From: Ectocarpus siliculosus
Taxonomy: Eukaryota; Sar; Phaeophyceae; Ectocarpales; Ectocarpaceae
DNA length: 37,497 nt
Assembly (NCBI GenBank): GCA_000310025.1
Contig: FN648468.1
Location: 54,141 to 91,637, forward strand
Direction of reading: 5' to 3'
Shown here: positions 31,301-37,497 of the stretch, one piece after another
Position numbering within the stretch: position 1 is the stretch's first letter
Layout of the letters: the number at the start of each line of letters is the position of its first letter
The notes under the pieces: model-generated
Database searches by the model: none
Told to the model about the DNA's origin: nothing
The model's input: only the letters and a program-made list of their open reading frames with translations
Made by a program: the position numbers and the translations under genes

Positions 31301-34300
31301 TTCACAGCAACACATAGCGATGGGTAAGGTTTATCGACGCCCGACACGCGCGTGACCCCGCGCTAACGAACGAACGAACGAACGAACGAACGAACGAACG
31401 AACGAACGAACAAACGCTCCAGGCGGAGTCGTTGCGACAGGCTGCCCAGGCCAAGTCACAGCTCGCCGCGAAGGAGAAGATGGACGCCCTCATGGTGGCC
31501 GGGGCGGCCGCGACCGTGGGCCTCGTCGCTGGAGGGCTGGGAGATGGGGCGTTTGCGGGAGGGGATGCCCCATGGGCGCCACCTGTGGGCGCGGTGGCCC
31601 TTGGGGGGCTCGGCTACGCTGCAGCCACGGCGGTGAGTGTGTTGATGGGAGACCCTTTGGGGTGCGTGTGTGTGTTGGTGACATCGGTCGTACTCATGAT
31701 GCAGGACTGCTGCTGTAGTGGGTGAAAAGACGTCGTACAGCTAGCTAGCTGTGCGCTGTTGTTTGCCAGTGTCGTGTTGATTTCCGGATTACTACCGAGA
31801 GAACTTTCGAGTAGCCCCCCCCCCCCCCGGTGTTTGCCATCGGGTGTTGGGTTTTCGTCGCTTGGCAACGACGTTGTAAAACAAGCCGCCCCCCCCGGTG
31901 TTTGCCATCGGGGTTTGGGTTTTCGTCGCTTGGCAACGACGTTGTAAAACAAGCCCCCCACTCGGTGTTTGCCATCGGGATTGGGTTTTCGTCGCTTGGC
32001 AACGACGTTGTAAAACAAGCCAATTCACTTCGTGAACTCGGCAACCAGGTTACCGTTGTTTTTTTTTACCTCTGTTTTTTTTTTTGGCGGTAATCATAAT
32101 GGTGGTCGAGTAGATCATGTTGTGCGGGGTCGAGAAACCTCACTCCGCGCAAGGGGGATGATCGCACCTCGTTGTGTTAAAATGGTCAAGCTTCCTCGAG
32201 GCAGTAACACAGTGCTTACAACTGTCTCTGGAAGTGAAAGCACCAAAAAATGAATGAAGTCTTACGTAGCTGTCATCCGTACGCAAGGAAGTAAGCACAA
32301 GATGCCGAACACCCTTAGCAGGATGCAGCTCACCCTTCATGCGAATCGCCAAATACCTCACGGCGCTTCGCGCTTGGTGATGTGAGAGCCTGGTCCGGTG
32401 AGAACCCGGCGTGCTCCGTCCCGGCTTTGTAGGGATGCGAGGTCAATGGTCAAACGACTACGGCATGCACGACTATGAGTACCCCCCCCCCCCCCCCCCC
32501 TCTCCACACTCGTGTGTTTTGCGAGTAGTGTTGCTTACGATGCTGGCGGTGGTGCTGCCCGTGCTTCGTCTTCGGCGGTAGCAGCACTGCCGGACGAGTG
32601 CGCAGCAGTTGCTGTGGTCACGATGACGTACAGGGAAGTTTGGATGACCTCTAGCCAGTGGACCAATGATGTGCTGCAGTGTTTTTACTAGCTTCTCTCT
32701 CTTCTTATGCTTCTCTCTCCATCTCAATGCCGACGCACAAAGGACGGTGTGGTGGGGGAAAACACCCGCAGGGTGATCGGAGGGTTCGTGGCATGGCTGC
32801 TGGCGTCCTTGAAAGAGGCGGCCGCGTCAGCCGTGGACAGCGCGAAGTCATCCGCAACTAAAAAGGTACCGTATTGTACCAGGCAAAGGAAGATAGCATT
32901 CAGCAGCATTAGCTGCCATGGTTGGTCGGGTCGGGGGTCGGCTCGAATGGATGTTGTAGGGGGCATATGTGAGTGTCTCGTTCGAAAACAACCCCTACCC
33001 CAGCTACGAGCAACCAAAGCTGTTGGTTGTCGCGTCGCGATTTACGGAGAAGGGATCGTTCCCAATTACCCAACTTTTCATTTCTTTTAGTTGAGGAGAC
33101 AACACATACTGTAGTATGCAGTACGGGACAGCCGTAAGAGAGTCATCGCTGCCTCTTTCAGTCGTTTTCCCCTCGTGTTTGTCTCTGTATCGGTCCGTGT
33201 CTGGTGCAGGTTTCGGTTTCTAGGCGATTCCCTCGCGTAACCCCCCCCCCGCCCCCAAAGCCCCTTTGGTTCGTGTCTATGTACCAGAGTGAAACTGCTT
33301 CGATGTTTTTTTGTTTTTTTTGTCATGGCCTCTTTCCTCAAGAGGCGTGCCGAGGCGTGCACCGAAGTGGCCCTAGGATCAACTGGGCGCGTTGTTTTCG
33401 TGCTGCTGTTGTGGTTCCTGTTGCTGCCTTTTTTTCCCTCGTCACCCACGTTCCGTGACGACGATGTACGTGAACGCCACACGGTTTACCCACCCTGCGG
33501 TGCAGGTGGACGAAACCGTGGCGAGCATCAAGGCCGTCCCGGACAGCGCTCAGGCGGCGGCGAAGCAGAAGGCGGACGACCTGGTGGCCTATATCAAGAG
33601 CATCCCCGACACGATCGCGGGTGCCGCTAAGGTGCGATCGATTCGTTGACTTTGCTACACAGGCAGATGGGGGGAGGATCACGAGCGAACCGCGAGAAGC
33701 TGCCGCTGTGCGCCGCGCGATGTGCCTGCGTTGAACCTTGAAAATGGCCGACCAACGAACAGTTTTCAAGACTCAACTCTGAAACCGCAGCGGACATCTC
33801 GTTAGGATTTTGAGTGAAACAGACCGAAAACACTCTAGTCCCACTGAGATACAGACGAAAGCTGTGTAAGGGATTCGTATTTCGATTACATATATTTGGG
33901 TATCTGCACTACGAAAAAATACGTGTCATCACCTGTGCATCATACGTTTGACGGCAAAACGCCAACCAAACACCGAACCAACCAGGAGTGGGAAGGCCTC
34001 GGCTGTGCGTTGATCGCACGAGAACCATCGCGAAATTGTTTTTTTCCCCGTGAAACATGTGGTTCGGTGATCGATGACCGAAACGGCAGGCAGCGGTGAA
34101 GTCTGCCCAGGACGATGCCAAAGCAAAGGCCGACTCCATCATCGCGGACATCAAGGCCGCGCCCAAGAACCTGCAGAAGGAGGCCGCAAAGGCCGGGGAA
34201 GCCGCTCTGGGAGAGGTGAGGGAAAAGGAGTGAACGCGTTGGAACGTGAGGCGTTATGGTGGAGGAAACGGTGGGGTACAAGAAACTGTACACGGCGTAA

Positions 34301-34475
34301 CGCATGGCGGCCGCAGGAATTTTTTCGTGGGAAAGGTTAAGGTTGTATCATTGCTGGCAGGTAGCGGAGCGAAAGCGATAGACCTCGAGGAGTGTGTTTG
34401 TTGGGAGTCAGTGTCACGGGAACGGAGGGGAGTCAACTATCGTTGCTTTTTGTGAATCGTTCGAAGATGGGGGAG

Positions 34476-34524
<49 letters not shown>

Positions 34525-37308
34525 CTTCACATTAAAAACCGTTCCGATCTCTCTGGAGTGGGAAAGGTCGAACAAAGAAGAGATTTTGAACGGCAGAACG
34601 GAGAAGCCGCTATCGTGAGGGAGGTGGGCAAAGACGTGCGTCGGCGTAAGGGGCAGCCTTCTTGCGGTCGGGTGGGTGCTGGGGTTGGCGCAACACGATT
34701 TGTTGTCGTACTCCGTCCTCCATGCCTAACCCACCCAGGAGTTGACTGAGGGATGCGCTATCATTGCCGAGCTCATCTCACTGACATTACCGGGTTAATT
34801 TCGCATCACATCCAGAGCCGCCCCTCTTTTTTCTCATTTTTTCTCGCGTGCCATGATTCTCTTGGGCTTTTGCTGTGTTTGTATTCCTCCGTCTCTTGCC
34901 GCTATCCTCGTCGAGAAGTTGAAGAAGGTGCCGGATAAGGTGACGGATGCGGCAACAGAGGCCGCCACCAGTGCGGCGGACACGGCCAAGAAGACCGCAG
35001 ACGCTAAGGTGAGGAACTTTTTTTTACCCGGGGGGGGGGAGTGGGAGGGGGACGGGTCCACGGAATGGACATCACAAAGGGAGGCGAAGGCCAAGGAATG
35101 ACAGCCAAAGCACGCCAGGCCTTGACACCGAAGGCCCCTCGTGCTGCTGACAAACTGTCGGGGGGTGGTGCATCAGTTGTTTCTCAGTGCTTTGGCCTGA
35201 GCGGCTTCATGTCTGCACCGACCCACAGTCCTATCGGTAACCAACGAACTAACAGCAGCCCTAGTGACCGTGCGTTTTGATGGCGCGCGGGATACACGGC
35301 GTGATTCTCTTGTGCAAGGGTTAGAGCGTGCATGGCGTACAATACAGACGTGATTACATCGACACCAAGCACCGGGCGTACACCACTCATGTGCGTACAC
35401 CAGTCAATCCATGCATCCGTTCGTGCACCCATGCGTCCACCCTTCAGGTGAAGGAGCTGACGGCCATACCAAACAAGGTTATCGGCGACGCGGTCAGCAA
35501 GGTGGAGGCCGTGCTGCCTACCCCGCCGGCACCAAAGCCGGCGGCGCCGAAGCCACCCGCCGCACCGAAGCCGCCCGCCGCACCGAAGCCGCCCGCCCCA
35601 TCTAAGCCGCCCGCCGCATCGACGCCGGCAGCACCGAAGCCGCCTGCCGCATCTGCTGCCCCCTCGTCGCCAGTGAAGCCGTCGCCGTCGGCCGCTGTCA
35701 AGACGCCCCCCAAGCCCGCACCGAAGCCTGCGGCTAAGAAGCCTGCGGCTAAGAAGCCTGCGGCTACGAAACCTGCACCTGCGAAGCCTGCTGCTAAGTT
35801 CACGGCGAAGTCGGTGGCGGCTCCCGCTCCACAGAAGAAGGCGGCGGCTGCCGCTCCCGCCAAGAAAAAAATGCCTCCGCTCAGCGCGCCGTTGCGCACC
35901 AAGTCCGGGGTGAAGGCTACCTCTGCTCCTGTGGCTGCTGCCGCTGCTTCTCCGGCGAAGAAGGGCCCAGCCGCGGACGCTGCCCCCCCCGCCGCTGCTG
36001 CTAAGAAGCCGGCACCGTCCTCTCCATTTGGCGGCCTGTTCGGCGGCAATGGAGGCAACGGCGCGAAGGCTGCGGCAACGAAGCCCACGCCCACCGCTCC
36101 GGCGAAGAAAGCGCCCCCTGCATCCCCGCCCTCCGCGGCCTCCAAGGCCAAGGCCAAGGCCCCGTCTTCTCCCTTCGGAGGCCTCTTCGGCGGCAACGGT
36201 GGGAACGGCGCGAAGCCGGCGGCACCGAAGCCGGCGGCACCGAAGCTGGCGGCCGCTGCTCCGGCTAAGAAGGCACCCGCGCCCGCTGCACCCAAGGCTA
36301 AGGCTCCGGCATCGCCCTTTGGCGGCCTCTTCGGAGGCAACGGCGGCGGCGCAGAGAAGAAGAAGGAAGCGGCACCAGCAACGCCTCCGGCGGCGGCGGT
36401 GAAGAAAGCCCCGATGTTGAGCGCGCCGTTACGATCGGCCTCCAAGCCCGCTGCCGCGAAGCCCGCACCCAAGGCCGCTCCGAAGAAGGCGGCTCCCGCG
36501 CCGAAGGTTGTCGCGAAGAAGGCGGCGCCCGCGGCGGCCAAGAAGCCGGCTCCGGCTGCGTCCGGCGGCGGGGGGGGAATGTTTGGGATGTTCGGCGGCG
36601 GCGGCGGCGGCGGGGAGAGCAAAGCTGCTACGGGCCCTGCTCCGGCCGGCCGCAAGGCGCCGGCACCAGCAAAGGGAGCGGCAGCAGCTACATTCTTTAA
36701 ACCGGCGCTCGTGAAGCAGGTGTGGGTGGACAGAGCGCAAGGGGGGGGGTGTCCTCTTATATTTTGCATGTCTTCAGAGAGCAAGGGGGGGTATGTTGCC
36801 GTCTGGGGTGTTTCATGTCTTGCAAGAAGGTCTCTCCCGCATTTGGTGGTGAAGTAGTTTTTTTCGCTGTTCTGTGTTTTTTGGTGATCTTGGTTCGAGG
36901 ATGGAGGCCGTGGTTTCAGCCTTTCAGCTCTAGGGAGGGCCTATCTCCGCTACCACTGCCCGTGCGCGCGTGCGGTTGAAACTAGGTGATGCCTGTCTAT
37001 TCAAGGGTCGTGTTGCTTGATATCCACGTCTTCCGCCAAAGGTTTGTCCTACCCGTATCACGCATGTTACACAGCAGTGTCACCGTTGGTTGACCACTAC
37101 AATGTTGCGCCTCCGTCCACGCCTCTTCTCACCCAACCCCACCGCCCCCCATCGCTGCCATCCCCGCCCCCGCCTTGACGTGTCCTCGCAGCTGTCGAAG
37201 AAGATGAACGAAGACCAGTTGAAGAAATTGGATGCTATGACTGCCAAGTACGCCAACAGCGGCTCGCCCACGGCGTACGTGAACAGCGCGGCGCAATTGG
37301 TCGGGAAG
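28115..37308 (+). CDS. Unrecognised presequence-bearing repeat protein, 3' end outside window
   Basis: Exons: 28115-28326, 29966-30189, 30924-31003, 31423-31632, 32743-32865, 33506-33631, 34090-34215, 34919-35008 (or from 34916), 35448-36719, 37192-37308, continuing past the window; about 860 residues so far, all phases consistent (2,1,0 then 0 throughout). Order: signal peptide (RLAFLSLLAGGAYC), Arg-rich stretch, Pro/Ala/Gly-rich stretch, coiled coil (LEKLVKEKEAVELKAA), hydrophobic Gly/Ala segments (exon 4; IGGFVAWLLASL in exon 5), amphipathic Ala/Lys/Asp repeats with IK-x-(I/V)P(D/N) motifs (exons 6-9), then a 424-codon Pro/Ala/Lys-rich disordered exon with FG-type stickers. SAAAF near residue 40 resembles the ASAFAP motif of stramenopile plastid presequences. 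ATG 28115 gives a better signal peptide than the in-frame ATG at 28079. The first intron could hide small exons. Function unknown; plastid membrane scaffold or condensate linker is speculation. Confidence 0.72.
29022..29594 (+). pseudogene. Unrecognised protein-like frame within the first intron
   Basis: One frame reads protein-like sequence from 29022 to a TAG at 29592-29594, interrupted by a TAG (29253) and TGA/TAA (29427-29432). Examples are WSKLRSIADIRTNGILQK, GKNIVLQDLLNKQAELSRPA and LVPISRDLDRLKEERIPRN. The second pair of stops could be removed by a 63-base intron (GTACAC at 29392 to CAAAG at 29454) that keeps the frame; the first TAG remains. No family recognised. It may be a decayed mobile-element gene or unmodelled exons. 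Confidence 0.3.
31365..31411 (+). repeat. (AACG)n microsatellite
   Basis: About eleven AACG units, ending 11 bases before the exon 4 acceptor of the right-hand gene. Confidence 0.95.
31815..32500. repeat. C-tract-bordered dispersed repeat, long copy 2
   Basis: Lies in the intron between exons 4 and 5 of the right-hand gene, in the same orientation as 11739-12505. Its 5' ~60-base unit (from TGCCATCGGG to GTTGTAAAACAAGCC) is present three times (about 31833, 31899, 31965), separated by C runs. The remainder matches copy 1 to GGCATGCACGACTATGAGTAC and ends in about 18 C. Confidence 0.85.
33506..33631 (+). other. Amphipathic 42-codon exon, copy A
   Basis: Encodes VDETVASIKAVPDSAQAAAK and ADDLVAYIKSIPDTIAGAAK: two in-exon copies of IK-(A/S)-(V/I)PD. 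Phase 0 at both ends and the same length as 34090-34215. Confidence 0.8.
34090..34215 (+). other. Amphipathic 42-codon exon, copy B
   Basis: Encodes AAVKSAQDDAKAKADSIIAD and IKAAPKNLQKEAAKAGEAAL; same length and phase as the preceding exon and shares the IK-x-xP motif. A tandem exon duplication is likely. Confidence 0.8.
34475..34523 (+). repeat. (GTT)n microsatellite
   Basis: About sixteen GTT units in the intron between exons 7 and 8 of the right-hand gene. Confidence 0.95.
35448..36719 (+). other. Disordered Pro/Ala/Lys exon with SPFGGLFGGNGG repeats
   Basis: Starts with one more amphipathic motif (ELTAIPNKVIGDAV). Then PKPPA repeats (35530-35650), histone H1-like AKKPAAKKPA (about 35728-35762), and LSAPLR twice (about 35880 and 36417). 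SPFGGLFGGNGG occurs three times, with the Phe codons at 36027, 36174 and 36318 (49- and 48-residue spacing), and a fourth variant GMFGMFGG near 36576. Strongly basic and Gly/Ala/Pro-biased; no folded domain expected. Confidence 0.8.
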
Positions 37309-37497
37309 GTGTGTTCGCCGGAGGGAACCAACCCACCACATCCCCGAGTCGACTGTAACGCGGCTGATCGTTGTTGGAGGTGTTTGGATGGGAGGGGGGT
37401 AGGGGGCGCGTGGTCGGAAGTCTGACTTGAGAGGGTTGGGGACAAATGCACGCAACGGGGTACCCCTGCAACAAACGGGGTACCCCGTTGCGCCCCT

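Noticed and set aside
34739-34800. Possible small exon starting GAGTTGACTGAG after CACCCAG
   Set aside because: Ends out of phase with the neighbouring phase-0 exons of the right-hand gene and has a weak donor.
35444-36784. 446-codon open frame on the - strand
   Set aside because: Antisense of the Pro/Ala/Lys exon; Gly/Ala bias only, and the + strand fits the exon series.

Overview
The window looks like nuclear DNA of a brown alga or close stramenopile (Ectocarpus-like). This is inferred from intron-rich genes with introns of several hundred bases and GT-AG borders, GC-rich low-complexity coding exons, very dense microsatellites and C/G homopolymers, and a decayed Ty1/copia element. Two 100-base runs of N (13692-13791, 26814-26913) are assembly gaps. 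Exon models were built by hand from frame, splice sites and protein motifs, and in each of the three genes all exon phases agree.

Left part (1-8375, + strand): the 3' portion of a SMARCAL1/ZRANB3-type SNF2 annealing helicase. Its N-terminal ATPase lobe lies outside the window. Helicase lobe 2 is spread over five exons and is interrupted by about 400 residues carrying a RanBP2/NZF zinc finger and acidic/basic disordered sequence. The C-terminal tail carries a motif very like the RPA32-binding helix of SMARCAL1, UNG2 and XPA, followed by polyQ and polyG.

Middle (11276-20312, - strand): a gene for an RNA-binding protein with three RRMs, each split by an intron in or next to RNP1, and a Gly/Arg-rich linker interrupted by an assembly gap. 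It converges on the helicase gene; 8376-11275 holds no recognisable gene.

Repeat-rich interval (20.3-28.1 kb): intergenic DNA with a decayed Ty1/copia RT-RNaseH fragment (- strand), a 55-bp tandem repeat, a 10-bp minisatellite, and several broken reading frames without a recognised family. A nine-base motif, ACTGCTGTA, recurs far above chance.

Right part (28.1 kb to the right edge, + strand): the start and most of a gene for an unrecognised protein. It has an N-terminal signal peptide (possibly a bipartite plastid presequence), a coiled coil, hydrophobic segments, duplicated 42-codon amphipathic exons, and a large Pro/Ala/Lys-rich disordered exon with regularly spaced SPFGGLFGGNGG stickers. 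It runs off the right edge. It is the best candidate here for something undescribed, for example a plastid condensate linker or membrane scaffold.

A dispersed repeat family bordered by C-tracts occurs in two long copies (about 11740-12505, and 31815-32500 inside an intron of the right-hand gene) with a short relic near 5440.
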